A stretch of DNA of 64,000 nt from Microcyclospora pomicola (GCA_002786065.1 NHNY01000006.1:124001-188000), one strand, 5' to 3'. Shown: positions 43,822 through 55,774, counted from the first letter of the stretch. Notes: generated from the letters alone by a model not told the origin. Translations and numbers: made by a program.

Positions 43822-46110
43822 ATGGCGGACGACGGACTCTTGCTCAATTTCGCGATCCCATCCGCAGACGACTTCCTGTCCAAGAAGAGATCGATCAAAG
43901 GCGGCACATGGAAGGATAGATTGACCGCTCGGAAAGCGTCAGAACACGGGCAGAGAAAAGCACAAGAGCGGGCGGTGGTTCACGAGAGTACACATATTGC
44001 GCAACCCGCACCACGAGAGGACGGACATGTTGCGAAGAAAGTGAAGATCGCACAGGGCGATGCACGGCCAAAGCTGGATCGCGAAGTGATCTCGTCGCTC
44101 TTCACGTTCAATACTCCCGCCAGGCCGCAGGAGGTCGAGGACGTGCCAGCGAACGATGAACCAGTCGAGCCTTCGAATGCGCCGTTGTCCGATGAGCTGG
44201 CCACCTTTACGAAGCTCGGCCTGTCTAGTACTTTGGCGGGCCACTTGTTGAAGAAGCTGGATATCAGAGCGCCGACTGCGATCCAGCGCAAAGCTGTCGA
44301 GCTCCTCTGCGCCAACGACACCGATGCCTTCATCCAAGCCGAGACGGGTTCGGGAAAAACCCTGGCATACCTGCTGCCCATTGTGCACCGGATATCCGAG
44401 ATTTCGAAGGAGATGAAGTCGGCGGGCGAGAACTTCAGCCGCGATGCTGGGTTGTTCGCCGTCGTGCTGGCGCCGACACGGGAGTTGAGCAAGCAGATCA
44501 GCACAGTGTTGGAATCACTGCTTGCTTGTTTTCGCTGGATCGTGGGAGGCACCGTCATTGGTGGTGAGAGCAAGCAGTCGGAGAAGGCGCGGCTACGCAA
44601 GGGTGTGAACATTCTCGTGGCTACGCCGGGTCGAATGGCTGATCATCTGGACAATACAGAAGTGCTGGATGTGAGCAAAGTGCGGTGGCTGGTGCTGGAC
44701 GAAGGTGATCGATTGATGGAGTTGGGATTTGAGAACGACATTCAGAAGATTGTGAGCGTCATGAATCTACGGAAGAGAAAAGCGCAGGAGAGACCTATAC
44801 CGGGCCTACCAGAGCGGCGAACCACTGTGCTGTGTTCCGCGACCATCAAAGCCAATGTGGAGCAGTTACGAAGTATTGCTCTCAAGGATGCAGTGCCAAT
44901 ATCAGTTGATCCAGCGGAGGCCGGCGAGAGTGCCACCAGACCCGACCAGGTCTTCTCTGCACCCGCCCAATTGAAGCAGAGTTATGCTCTTGTGCCACCG
45001 AAACAGCGGCTGGTAACCCTGGTGGCAGTACTGAAGCAAGCCTTCAAGCGCAAAGGAAGCGTCATGAAATGCATTGTGTTCATGACTTGTGCTGATAGCG
45101 TGGACTTTCATTTCGAGATTCTCTCTCGGGATCAATCTGCTGCCACGAAAGAGTCAAAGGAATCAGAGGGTGAGGACCAAAGTCTGAAGACTCCAAGATT
45201 GAGCCGAACGGACAAGATTCCGCAAGGTAATACCATCTCCGAAGCGCGCACACAAGGAGTTGCCACAGCATTCTCTAGCAAGGAGAATGCCGTACAGATC
45301 TTCCGCCTACACGGCTCCTTGCAGCAAGCTACAAGAACGAGCACTCTCAAAGAGTTCACGAACTGCGCTGATGCTGCTGTTCTGATCTGCACAGACGTGG
45401 CTTCTCGCGGTCTCGATCTGCCCAACGTCGACCTCGTCATTGAGTATGACGCTCCTTTCAGCAAAGACGACCATCTCCATCGTGTAGGACGAACAGCTCG
45501 TGCCGGAAGAGAGGGTCGTGCGATGATCTTCCTGCAGCCGGGCTGCGAGGAAGGCTACGTCGATATCTTGAAGGAAGGTCGTCCTCGGACGCTGACCCGG
45601 CACGAAGGCGATGAGCTGCTTAAGAAAGGATTCGCAGCCTCGTCGGGTGTTGTCTCGGCACGACACTGGGAAGACGCCGCCACTCAGTGGCAATTGGACG
45701 TCGAGCGCTGGGCTCTGGACCACCCCAAGCATCTCGAGCAGGCACGCCGAGCCTTCCAATCGCATATTCGTGCCTATGCCACGCACGTAGCAGCTGAACG
45801 GAAGTTTTTCGACATCAAGCAGCTTCACCTCGGACATCTAGCTAAAGCTTTCGCACTGCGCGATAAGCCGGGTAGCATACGTGTTCCCGGACAAAGGCCT
45901 GGTAAGGAGACTGGAAGTAAGGACAAGGCCGCGCGTGCGAAGCAAGCTGCGAAGCGGCAAATGGGTGGAAATGATGATAAAGGCAAGCGGGTGAGGGATG
46001 GCGATGATGATCTTGATGTGGCTGCAGCAACAGATGCGCTCGAGTCAAGGTGGAAGATGCAGCGGATGTCCAGAAAACTGGGCGGTGTGAGCGAGTTCAA
46101 CTTAGGATAG
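43822..46110 (+). CDS. DBP7: DEAD-box ATP-dependent RNA helicase DBP7
   Basis: Single exon, 762 residues. MADDGLLLNFAIP is the family's usual start, so the ATG at 43822 is chosen over the upstream open frame. Helicase motifs: ATFTKLGLSSTLAGHLLKKL (Q-motif region), APTAIQRKAVELL, QAETGSGKTLAYLLP (Walker A), APTREL, TPGRMADHL, VLDEGDRLMELGFE (motif II DEGD, as in yeast Dbp7), CSATI, CTDVASRGLDLPNVDLVIEYDAP, then HRVGRTARAGREGR. The C-terminus is basic (GKETGSKDKAARAKQAAKRQ). Dbp7 acts in the nucleolus in early 60S ribosomal subunit assembly. It is divergent from PAN6 and convergent with ASA1, with only 69 bp between the stops. Confidence 0.95.
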   Translation: MADDGLLLNFAIPSADDFLSKKRSIKGGTWKDRLTARKASEHGQRKAQERAVVHESTHIAQPAPREDGHVAKKVKIAQGDARPKLDREVISSLFTFNTPARPQEVEDVPANDEPVEPSNAPLSDELATFTKLGLSSTLAGHLLKKLDIRAPTAIQRKAVELLCANDTDAFIQAETGSGKTLAYLLPIVHRISEISKEMKSAGENFSRDAGLFAVVLAPTRELSKQISTVLESLLACFRWIVGGTVIGGESKQSEKARLRKGVNILVATPGRMADHLDNTEVLDVSKVRWLVLDEGDRLMELGFENDIQKIVSVMNLRKRKAQERPIPGLPERRTTVLCSATIKANVEQLRSIALKDAVPISVDPAEAGESATRPDQVFSAPAQLKQSYALVPPKQRLVTLVAVLKQAFKRKGSVMKCIVFMTCADSVDFHFEILSRDQSAATKESKESEGEDQSLKTPRLSRTDKIPQGNTISEARTQGVATAFSSKENAVQIFRLHGSLQQATRTSTLKEFTNCADAAVLICTDVASRGLDLPNVDLVIEYDAPFSKDDHLHRVGRTARAGREGRAMIFLQPGCEEGYVDILKEGRPRTLTRHEGDELLKKGFAASSGVVSARHWEDAATQWQLDVERWALDHPKHLEQARRAFQSHIRAYATHVAAERKFFDIKQLHLGHLAKAFALRDKPGSIRVPGQRPGKETGSKDKAARAKQAAKRQMGGNDDKGKRVRDGDDDLDVAAATDALESRWKMQRMSRKLGGVSEFNLG

Positions 46111-46179
46111 TCGATCTTCACGATCTCGATGACATTTGTTTCCCAGCTTCGCGATGGATTTCGAGTCTGGTCGTGGCTC

Positions 46180-47416
46180 TCAGTAGATGTCCCAAAGGCT
46201 AATCTTCCCGTCCTTGCTGCCGGCAGCTAGATAGTGCGTTGACTGTGTTCTTGCCACACGCTGCTCCACGACGGTGAGAGGTCGACTTGCGACTACGTCT
46301 GTACCTGTGGCCGAGGCCGAGCCTTTGCCAGCTTCGACGCCCTCCGGACCAATTTGCGCGAATGCTACAGCATACATCCCTTCCTTATGCCACTTCAGCA
46401 CCGCCAGCTCCCTGAGTTCCCTCGCGTCATACACCCTCCCTCTCCCATCCCACCCCGCCGTTGCAAAGATCTTCCCATCGCTGCGCACGCAAAGACCCTG
46501 CTGTCCAGCATGTTTCGTCTTTAGAAACGCAGGTTCTTGGGTCGATTTTGAGAGTAGCGGGTACTTCCCAATGATGGCATCTGCTGAGCTCGAGAACCAG
46601 ACACCACTAGTACTATCGATTGCTATGGAGAGCACGGGTTGGGAGTGTGCCTGGTGAACGTACGTGGCTTGCCATTCGCTGGGCTTAGATTGCGACTGGG
46701 TCCATCGTGCGACATGTCCGCTCTCGTAGCCTGCCACTACGACGAGCTTGTTCAGATTGTCAGCCGGACCAGTAAAGCAAATAGCTATGGCCATGAGCAT
46801 GCCGGTTTTCGTGTTAGGTGGCGGCGGGATTGTGGCGATTCGTGCCTCGCTTGGGAGGGAGGTGATGTTGATGGAGCCATCTTGGAGTCCCGGCACCGCT
46901 ATGATCATATCGACACCTTCGTCCTTGGAGGGTTGGAACACGGGAATCGATGCAAATGAGCAGAAGTTTAGTGCGTTGACCGGCAGGTCGTGCAGGAGCC
47001 AGGGCTTCTTCCTCTCCGTAGCAGTATCGTCAATCGGCAGGGTGGTCGAGAACTGCTTCTCATCATCCACTGGCACCTGCCAGACTCTTAGGCTGTTATC
47101 TCGTCCATGTCTGTGCTGATGGTCAACTCGATATTCACGACTTGAGTAGATTCTTGGTAGACACAAACGTGATAATCTTATCGACTCCCCAGCTACCTAT
47201 ACCCAAGACAGTAGCCGCATGTGCTCGCCATACAGCCGTGGGGCGCTTCACCGGCACACTCCACAGCACGATCCATCCCTCGGCGTCTCCAGACAGCAAG
47301 CGAAGGTTCTGTCGGAAAAAATGCAGGGCATGGATCTGTGCTGTGTGGCCGCGCAGTATGTAGGCCGGGACTGCTGGCGGCAACGCTGAAGATTGGATCT
47401 CTTGATGACTAGACAT
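46180..47416 (-). CDS. ASA1: WD40-repeat protein ASA1 (ASTRA-associated protein 1)
   Basis: Two exons are inferred: 47416-47169 and 47110-46180 (392 residues). The 58-bp intron has a GTTTGT donor and CACAG acceptor and joins IIT with HGRDNSLRVWQ, which is a normal WD blade. Repeats visible: PAYILRGHTAQIHALHFF...GDAEGWIVLWSV, ...HGRDNSLRVWQVPV, VVVAGYESGHVARW, AHSQPVLSIAID...ADAIIGKY, GLCVRSDGKIFATAGWDGRGRVYDA and YLAAGSKDGKISLWDIY at the C-terminus. In yeast, Asa1 associates with ASTRA/TTT proteins that mature PIKK kinases and affect chromatin. The order of blades and the closing LWDIY fit this family better than other WD proteins, though the name is by resemblance. Confidence 0.82.
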
Positions 47417-47986
47417 TGCGATGGATGATGGGTATGTGAGCGGTAATTGCTCCGTTCGGGATGGAGGCTTAATCTTTCATCAAGGCCTCAGCACCAGGAT
47501 ACCACTGTGGGAATATTACAGGCGTTGTCATACGACGACGCTTCCTGTATAAGCAGTCGTGTAGATTGCAGCGACGATTGATCGCTACGCCACTGACACG
47601 AGATATGGGCCCATCAAGCAGAAATGTTCATTTGACATTGTGGAAAATGATTGAAGAAGCACACAGTCTGTTTTGTAGCAATCAAGAGTCTGTAAGATCA
47701 TCATTGACTTCGATATCATTTGATAAGTAGAACTAGTGACTGCAACCCAGCGCAATTGATACTCCACTGGAACAGATATTATCTTTCGTCAAGACTACCT
47801 ACGCTCACCTCCTCGAAGTCATCGTCCTTCGAAACATGAGGTTGCATTTTAGGGTTGCGGGCGATCCCGAGATATGCACGCCCTCTGCAGGCACAAAAGT
47901 GTACATGACTCAAATATCAGAGTCAATTCCAGAGAGTTGATGTCCAGCACTTGACATTTCGATACAAAAACGAATACATACTCAGA
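47417..47986. promoter_or_regulatory. Divergent promoter, ASA1 / GCN3
   Basis: 570 bp between start codons. Only short non-coding-looking ORFs are present. Confidence 0.5.
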
Positions 47987-49021
47987 ATGGCGTCGCCTCC
48001 ATTCGATGTGGTGGAAGCCTACCATCGCGTCCTCAAGGAGGATCCAGATATTACCATGCCAGTCGCTGCGATCGAAGCGTTGATCCTAGGCCTGTCCAAG
48101 ACAACATCCAGCACCGTCTCCGAGACACTTCATGTGGTGCGCGATCTCACCGAAGAGCTCAAGCAGCACATCCCCAATTCGATCTCTTTGTCCGCAGGAA
48201 CCGACCTGTGCCAGCAATACCTCATCTCGAACCTTCAGAAGCCCAGCGCTGGCGGGGACTTTGAGCAAATACGTGCCAGTCTCGTGCAGAGCGGCCGCGA
48301 GATCGTGCAACGAGCGAAGGCTGCACGTAATACGATCGGTGGGCTGGGAAAGAGTTTCATCAGGGACGGCAACGTCGTGCTCACGAATGGAGGGTCGAGA
48401 GTAGTGGGGGCTATGTTGAGAAGTGCCGCAGAAACCACCAAGGAGAAGGGCAGCATACGGTTTCAGGTCATCTACGTCGTCTCACCTTCTGAAACTTCAT
48501 CGGAAGAGAGCGAGAGTGAAGCCAACATTGCTGCGCTGCGGGCACGGGGCATCCCTGTGGCTACGATCCCGCCAACAGCCGTGGCTTACTGCATGAACCA
48601 AGTGACACAGTGCTTCGTAGGCGCAGAGGGTGTCATGGAGAACGGCGGTGTTGTGAGCAGACTGGGCACTTACCAGATGGGCATCCTCGCCAAAAATGCT
48701 GGAAAGCCTTTCTATGTGGTAGCGGAAACGCACAAATTCGTACGATTGTACCCTATGGGACAAGATGACTTGGGCATCCAGCAAAACATCATCAATTACA
48801 AGACGGCCGACGAAGAGGTGCCAAGCACTACCAAATCAATCGCAGACGAGGGTGTGGCAGATCTGGATGGCGCGGCTGCTGAGAGCCGTCATATGCTATC
48901 ACACAGTGTCGAAGAAGCAGTGGACTATACTCCTCCGCACTACATCTCAGGCATCATCACGGAATCCGGCGTGCTCGTGCCTAGTGCTGTCAGCGAGGAA
49001 TTGATCAAGATCTGGTTCTGA
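47987..49021 (+). CDS. GCN3: Translation initiation factor eIF2B subunit alpha
   Basis: Single exon, 344 residues. The ATG at 47987 begins MASPPFDVVEAYHRVLKEDPDITMPVAAIEAL, the alpha-subunit helical start; the frame upstream is open but has no conserved sequence. The Rossmann-like domain includes GNVVLTNGGSRVVGAML, GIPVATIPPTAVAYCMNQVTQCFVGAEGVMENGGVVSRLGTYQMGILAKNAGKPFYVVAETHKFVRLYP and ends VDYTPPHYISGIITESGVLVPSAVSEELIKIWF, all matching eIF2B-alpha/beta/delta. Gcn3 is the regulatory subunit of the eIF2 guanine-nucleotide exchange factor and senses phosphorylated eIF2-alpha in the general amino-acid control response. Confidence 0.96.
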   Translation: MASPPFDVVEAYHRVLKEDPDITMPVAAIEALILGLSKTTSSTVSETLHVVRDLTEELKQHIPNSISLSAGTDLCQQYLISNLQKPSAGGDFEQIRASLVQSGREIVQRAKAARNTIGGLGKSFIRDGNVVLTNGGSRVVGAMLRSAAETTKEKGSIRFQVIYVVSPSETSSEESESEANIAALRARGIPVATIPPTAVAYCMNQVTQCFVGAEGVMENGGVVSRLGTYQMGILAKNAGKPFYVVAETHKFVRLYPMGQDDLGIQQNIINYKTADEEVPSTTKSIADEGVADLDGAAAESRHMLSHSVEEAVDYTPPHYISGIITESGVLVPSAVSEELIKIWF

Positions 49022-50172
49022 ACGAATGGTTAGTGCCCCTAGTAGTTCCTCCTAGGTGGCGGAACGGGGTTGCATCGGTATGAGAGAGCTGCTCGAATTT
49101 AGCTCGACTCCGTAAAGGCAAGGAAGCGGGTACGCTCAGTGAGCTGAACTTTGAGGGCTCTTGGTGAGGAGCATCAGCGCCAGGCATGACTGCTTGAAGG
49201 CGCAGAACCATGGAGCCGGACCTCTGCCGAGCAGGTGACCACGATCAAGAGCACAGTGATGGTCTTCGGCTCATATGGTGCTGCAGCTATGTGTTGCTGT
49301 TTCAGGCGGCCGTCCGTCGGCAACTCCTGATATGGAAGAAGCAAAAGCACAGCCTTCCAATGGTCGTTCCGGATGAGTTCAAGAGGATCGCTGGCAGGTT
49401 TGAGCAATCTTCCTGTTACCACCATGATGACTGACGCAATCCATGTGATCCGTGACGATCATTACACAACTGCACATCCGGTCCCACCATGCCAAGCTGG
49501 CTAGTCAGGATGCCAGCCCGAAGCTACCACAGAGTCAACCCGGCTATTCTTAGCAGACCTTTGTTGATCCTGTCTACCTGCATGCACGTGCTAGCTATCA
49601 GCTTTTCAGTCACCGTTGTAACAAGCTGCTTGCCAATGGCTCTGTGCAATCGAAACTTCGTTTGTTCGTTCAGAGTATCCTGCTCGGAACAGTCAGAAGG
49701 ATCTGGGCGTTGCAAGCATGAATCTTGCTACTATGACAACATGTACGACTGAGCTGTGTCACACCGTACTTCGCAGCGTTTGTGAGATTGTCTGAAGATC
49801 TGTTTCTGCCCCGTCATAATTGAGGCCGTTAATCGTTTGCGGGGCTTCGGCTGCAGCGGCTATCGGCTTCAGGTGGGTGGTACGCCTGATCAGCATAAAC
49901 GCTCTGCCAATTGCCCTCCTAACGTATTTGTACAGTAGCTCCATACCACCTCTCGTATACCGTTGCAATGGGTTGGTTGAGAAAGATGATTGCTTGTGAT
50001 GCTCGAAAGTCCTTCCCAATATGGACCGGCTGCAGTCAAAGCGGACGTCACCTGCCATGACAAGCACCAGGAAGTCGCATTTATATAAACAACCTGACCA
50101 GTTCGCTTTTATACCTTCTTTGTTTTCCACCATCAACTTCCTCCTACAAACCTACACCACACATCAACAACC
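49022..50172. other. Intergenic, 1.15 kb
   Basis: Contains the 3' flank of GCN3 and the promoter of the secreted-protein gene. Small ORFs (up to 125 codons) lack any support. Confidence 0.5.
50081..50090 (+). promoter_or_regulatory. TATA box of the small secreted protein gene
   Basis: TTATATAAAC lies 83 bp before the ATG at 50173, a sensible distance for a strongly regulated or highly expressed gene. An ACCTGACCA motif sits two bases further on (50092-50100). Confidence 0.6.
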
Positions 50173-50826
50173 ATGCAGCTCACTATGATCTTCGGCCTTT
50201 TGGCCACCGCCGCAACCACTGTGACCTCGGCCAGCGTCCGTAAGGAATACCATCTCAAGAGCGTCGTCAAGCCTGGCCAACCTGGCAAGGAACGCTTCAA
50301 CGACCTCTACATCCAAGGCTACCACACTGGTGCGGGCCTTGGAGACGCCACCCTGTCCACCAAGAACGCCACTGAAGGCTCGAAGCTCTACCTCACGCCA
50401 ACCAACGAGACTTTGTCCAACGGCAAAACATCCAACCTCGCCCTCTTCGACTACGGCACCGAATTCCCCTGGACATTTGGTAAATCCTGCCCGCCCCTTC
50501 TCACGAGCATCGTGTACAATTGAAAAACTCTTACTAACCACATGACAGTCGAGGCCATTACCACCAACTTCTACAGCGCCTGGGAGCCCGTGCGCATCAA
50601 CGCCGGCAGTGGCGATGCCGAAAGCATCGAGACGAGCGGCTTCTTCGTCGACGGCGAAGGCCTCGAGTGGCAGAACGCCCTCAATGCCACGGATAGCACC
50701 TTTGGTGGCTGGATTGCCTGCGACTGGTGGCACGCGACGCCGCAGCTGTTCGTCCGCCTCGGGTACTACAACACCTCACTGCCGTGCTCGTGCGCCGACA
50801 TCACGCTCTGCTTGGAGACGGTCTAG
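50173..50826 (+). CDS. Small secreted protein (DUF7907-like)
   Basis: Two exons (50173-50479, 50549-50826) give 194 residues; the 69-bp intron splits the Val codon in WTFVEAITT (phase 1). Residues 1-20 form a signal peptide (MQLTMIFGLLATAATTVTSA). The mature protein has EYHLKSVVKPGQPGKERFNDLYIQGYHTGAGLGDATL, N-glycosylation sites (NAT, NET, NAT, NTS), FFVDGEGLEWQNALNATDSTFGGWIACDWWHATPQLFVR and a C-terminal Cys cluster (LPCSCADITLC). The pattern fits a small fungal secreted family of unknown role. It has its own TATA box and is well separated from its neighbours. An effector role would be speculation. Confidence 0.82.
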
Positions 50827-51202
50827 GGTTTTGGCCGGAGGGACTCGAAAGTGATCGAAGGAGGAGGGTTGCGAGACCATGACCGCATGGGCGACATGTC
50901 ACTAGGTGACTTGGGTGGCAGTGATCAACTATCGCTCCACGAAATAATAATGATTGTATGATATGATCAGAGGATCGACGTCAAACCAAAAGCAGGTCAT
51001 GTTTCCATTGACTCGTAATACTCGTGTATGAACATTGTTCTGATCGGGCTGCATAAAAGCCTGCAAGCCGAATGGCATTTCATCTGATGGTGTATTCTAC
51101 CTATCCCATTCGACCATTAATGGTCTGCCCCCTGCCTTCTGTTTGATATGGAGCTTCTCCCGAACATCCAGCGATGACTTTTCCAAGCATACACACCGTA
51201 CT
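50827..51202. other. Convergent 3' spacer, 376 bp
   Basis: Lies between the stop of the secreted-protein gene and the stop of the cofactor D gene. Nothing recognisable. Confidence 0.55.
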
Positions 51203-54200
51203 TTACCACCACTTGACATATCTATCCTGCATCTCTCCCAGCGTTTTCTCAACCCCAGCCTTCGCCGCCCAATTATGCCCCTTCAACACCTCCTCGCCCG
51301 TGACACTCCACAGCACTTCCGCCACCGCCACCCTCACGCGCGGGTACGGATTCGTCCGTAACATGCCCACCAGCTTCTTCATCACCTCCTCGCGGATACT
51401 CTCCACGCCCGCAAGACCGCGATAGACTTGTACCGCGGCCATGATCTTCGGGATGTCGTTGGACTTGTGATGGCTCTTCTGCACGGTGGAGAGGAGATTG
51501 CGCCAGCGGAACGAGGCGGTTGTCGCGAGCCGCTGGGGAATCTGCATGTCGAGGAGGAAGGCGAGCAGTTCGAGCGCCGGGTGGATGGTGGTGCTGGTGG
51601 TGTCGAGCAGTGCTGTCTTGAGGATCGTGCTGTATGTCGTCAGGAGGCTCAGGAGACGGGCTTCATCGACGGTCTCAAGGAGCTTCGCGAGCGCTTGGCG
51701 TGATGCTTGTACTAGAGACTCTGCGCTGACGCCTGCGCAGGAGATGCAACCTTCTAGTAGCGCTTGCTCGATTTCTGGGGCACAGTCTGGGCTTCGCAGA
51801 GGCTGGAGAGCTTTGCGGAAGTAGTCCAAGGATGAAACGCTCGCGACGTCGGGCGTCAGGCTGCCGGCGCCAAAGATGTCTCCCCTGTATTGAGCCGCCT
51901 GTAGCCTGACGCGGTCAAGCTTTTCGAGCGACAGCCTGAGAATGCCACATTTCAACCTTTGAACAGCGAGTTGATCTTGCTGCATATCTGGGTCCGCGGA
52001 TATCGTGAGATGCGCGCAGGTGACCGCCTGCAGCCTCACTAAGGATCCTACGTCACCCCGTTCGTCGATGGTGTAATCATTCATCCCATGATGAGCAGCC
52101 TTAGAGATGATCGCGAAAATGTTCGAGTCTGTCCGCCCAGAGCTGCGTAAACTCTCTACGGCGAGGATGAGTGACCGGACACCCACAACGCGTCGGTCGA
52201 CATTCGGCACAGACAAAAGGTCGGAAAGAGCGTGCACGACTGCTACGGCCTGCTCTTGGGCAGTATCGAGGTATGCTCCGACGAGTGCCCCGGAAGCAAT
52301 GGCTCTTCCTGCACCATGCAGTGTATTCTTCGATGCATCCACGGCGACCTGTCGACAAAGGGTGTGGGCAGAAATGCAACCTGGCAGCTGACTAGCTTTC
52401 CTTTTCAACGCAAGCAGTGCGCTCGCCATGGGAGGTATGATCTCTAAGATCGTATCTTCATACCGTGTCAGGATTTGTTCAGCAATGGTCTCAATCGCTT
52501 GCCATGGAATGCCCGTCCATACAACGGAATCTGCTGGATGACTTGATGTAGCAGTACACAGAGCAGTGGTCATCCGTGTCATGGCAACTGGAAGCTCTGA
52601 CCGTATCGTTCTTGATGAGAATTCATTGATTGTGGGTTGTAGTCGTTCGAGCGATATCCATGCAGAGCTCACGTCGTCCGTGAGCTGACTGGTCCCCATT
52701 TCTGTGTGCCGTACACTTGAAGCTTCCAAGATCTGTGCTAAGGACAACGACAGACCATGCAGCATCTCGGCGTCGGCTATCGATCGCTCGTCCAGTACTG
52801 TGATCACATGGCTAAGCAAGCTGCGCTGTCCGGTATTATGTTTCGATAGACTCAGGTTCGCTGAAGATGCTGCAGCGGCGTCCCGGGATGCTACATTTGA
52901 AGAGCCTATTCCTCTCCAAGTAAGTATAGCTCCACAGAGCGACTTCCAGTACATATGGGACAACATGGCCGCTTGACCTGCTACACCGACCATCGCTCTG
53001 CGCCGAAGGCTGACTGCTTGGTAGTCGACGATCTGTACCAGAGAGATACCCTCATAAATCTGGTCAGGATGTCTACCTACAAGCTCTTGTAACGCCGCCG
53101 ACGATCCACGTCGAATATTGCCAGCAGGGTCAGTGCAAGCAGATAGGATGAGTTCTATTGCCAGATGTTGTATGACAGATCGCTGTGATTGTGCGGCCGA
53201 AGTCAGACCCAGTGTGTCTACATCGACTGCAAGTAACTCCTCGGTCGTGTAACGCCGTGACAATGCCCATACACCGAAATTGGCCGCATCCCGGACATTC
53301 GTGCCCATGCTACTGCCAGTCGCTGTTCGTTGCTCGAACTGCAATGCAGAAGTCAAAGCCCGTACGATGTCAGGAATCTGCTCTGGAGATGCTGTACGCT
53401 TGAACAGTGCGTGCGCTAGAGTCAGTGTGAGTCCATGCCATTTCAGCGCGTCTGCGGTGCGAAAGTCAAGCACGTCGCCGTGTGCGGGCATGTCTTCCTT
53501 AAACCGGTCCAGAACCGCCTGCAGCACTTCATAGCCCATCTCGGTGTCGAGTTCCTGAACTAGCATGCTGATGGCCTTAGCCGCTGCATAGCGGACTGGA
53601 GTATCTCGATCACTTATAGAAAGCAAGAGATGCTCAATCACGTCTTCCAGCACGTCCGTTGACGCGAAAGCCACATGACCCTGCTCTTCTGCCGATTCTG
53701 AACGAATCACAAAGATCGCAACGTTGCGCATGACCTTCACGATCATCTTCTTGGCCACAGCGTTTGATGTGATGTTGACTTCCTGGCTGAGCAGACTCGA
53801 TGTGACTTGGAAAATCCTCGGAATGAGATGACCTAAATCAGCAGAAGTGGTGATACCAGCGAGAACTCGAAGAGGCCCAAGAGAACCATACACCGATGCT
53901 CCCGGAACAGAAGACCCTTCCTGAATGGTTTGTAGCATCTTTCCAACAAGGACATCTGCTAACCGCAGTGCTTGCATATCGGGACGATTGACTAGTCGGA
54001 CAAGCAGAGCAGCGGCGGCATCTTGAGTTTTACTCGATGACATGAGATGCTTCAAGCCCACCCTCAGAACCCGTAAAGCGAGCGAAGGCACATGCGGCGA
54101 GAGTGCCAAGCCGTCCACTTGAGCATCATCCGTAGGCACCTCGGTTGAGATTGACGCAAGATCGAACGGCGTCAAAAGGAGGTGTGAGAGCCATAGCAAG

Positions 54201-54731
54201 AGAACATACTCCACTTGCCATTCTGCTTCGTATATCCCATGATCTGTGCCGATCCGCTCGACAGTGCTGAGCACCGGCTCCAAGTAGCGTGGCTCATTGT
54301 TGAAAAAGCCAACAATCACCTTGTAGCCTCTGACCTTGCACAGAGTATAGAGGATCGCGCTTACTGCGGTCTGGAAACATACGTGTTTCTTTGTTGACGG
54401 CGAAGCATCCAATGCCAGCCACTCGACATACGCCTGGGCAAGAGGAGGCAAGATGGATTTCAGCCGGGCGTCCAGTAATTGAGGCTCGCCCTGGAACGGC
54501 TCGATCTACAGTAACGATGAGTGATGGTCATCCTGCCAAGCCTGTGTGTCGTACCAGCTTGAGTACATATTCCAGATCTCGCTTTTTGATGCGAGTGTGT
54601 ACAGCACCATGATCAATCCCATCCTTCGACGGCTTCCACAGCAATCTTGGTATCGAAGCCTCGAGGTTTGCTAGCAATCCTGCTGACACTTTTGCTAACT
54701 TCAGCTCCTCGTCGTCTTCTGCGCCATCCAT
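51203..54731 (-). CDS. Tubulin-specific chaperone D (tubulin folding cofactor D)
   Basis: Two exons (54731-54555 and 54505-51203) give 1159 residues; the 49-bp intron joins LEYVLKL to IEPFQGEPQLLDARLKSILPPL in phase 0. The start MDGAEDDEELKLAKVSAGLLANLEAS fits the family. Features: long runs of HEAT-like helices, FNNEPRYLEPVLSTVERIG, VEYVLLLWLSHLLLTPFDLASIS (a signature of cofactor D), DTPVRYAAAKAISMLVQEL, RYTTEELL and RRGSSAALQELVGRHPDQI, and at the end YPRVRVAVAEVLWSVTGEEVLKGHNW. Homologues are Alp1 (fission yeast) and Cin1 (budding yeast), which with cofactors C and E assemble or disassemble alpha/beta-tubulin dimers. Length is normal for the family (~1100-1200). Confidence 0.92.
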
Positions 54732-55151
54732 GGCTTTACTGCAAAAGGTTTCGCGGCCGCGTATCAAGTTATGGTGGGTACCATACTGCTAACATTGAGC
54801 TTGTGCAACGGACGGGACTAGCCGCTTTATGAAGATGCTGCATTATTGGAGGTGTCGTACACGAAGATGGGCATGTTCATCCATGATGATAAAGAAGTTA
54901 TCGCAGAGTCCCAAGGGTCCCAGTAATATGTGGGAAGTCCTCGACTGAGAAAATGGTAGATGAAGTGGCAGGTTTCCCACACAAGACATGTCGTGAGAGC
55001 TTAACGAACACATGAGACACAGATATCCATCAATGAGCACAGCTACGCAGACAAAAGAGAACTGCTCATACGTCTCACAAGTTCTGCATTGGCTTATATA
55101 CACAGGGGTTTTCCCCTTCTATCCTTGCATGCTCTGCCATCGATGCTTTCT
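54732..55151. other. Intergenic, 420 bp
   Basis: Promoter of the cofactor D gene and the 3' flank of ATP17. Nothing else recognised. Confidence 0.5.
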
Positions 55152-55774
55152 CTAGTGAGCGTTGTTCTTGTGGTGGCCTATGTCTTCCATCAGTATCACG
55201 CTGCAATGCCATATACCCGAGATAGCATGGTTATACGTACGGAGATGGAAGTAGTAGTTCTGGGCATAGCCGATCAGGAGGAGAGAGCCGACAACGTGGA
55301 AGAGAGCTGTAATGGTGGAAGATCAGCCATGTATCCCCGGGACTGATCGCATCTTGCAGAGATTCTTGAGTGGACGTACGTGCGGCAGACGCATTCCTGC
55401 CAGTCATGTATCTTTGCGAGTACCAGGACAGGATGCCGCTGGTCTTTGGGGCTGGAGCTTGGCCGCGCGGGAGCTTCTCATAGAAGGAAACGACTTTTTG
55501 CATGCGAGCGGCATCTGCAGCGCCGCCGATGGCCTGAATAGTCTCGCGTTAGTCCACAGCTCTTGAACTTGATCGTAAGAATTGGCGTCGCAGGGGCTAT
55601 CGTGTGCGTATCGAGCATCAGGAGGAATCGAGGAGGGATCGGAGGAGCGCAGAGGAGTTTCGAGCCGGGCGCACTTACGTTGGGCGACGCGACCTGGTAC
55701 AAAGTGTTAGCAAGCTTTGCGATGACTCCGGCTATAGATGGACCGACCTTGGGTGGGACGAGAGTGGAAACCAT
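55152..55774 (-). CDS. ATP17: Mitochondrial ATP synthase subunit f
   Basis: Five short exons are inferred: 55774-55748 (27 nt), 55693-55679 (15 nt), 55533-55380, 55306-55241 and 55177-55152. They give 95 residues with all phases consistent. The protein starts MVSTLVPPKV, goes on ASPNAIGGAADAARMQKVVSFYEKLPRGQAPAPKT, then SQRYMTGRNASAAPLFHVV, one membrane helix (GSLLLIGYAQNYYFHL) and ends RHHKNNAH. This matches yeast Atp17 (VSTLIPPKV, VVHFYKSLPQGPAP, YYFHLRHHK). The subunit sits in the membrane F0 part of complex V. Introns make up more than half the locus. Its ATG lies 175 bp from that of a complex I gene. Confidence 0.9.
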
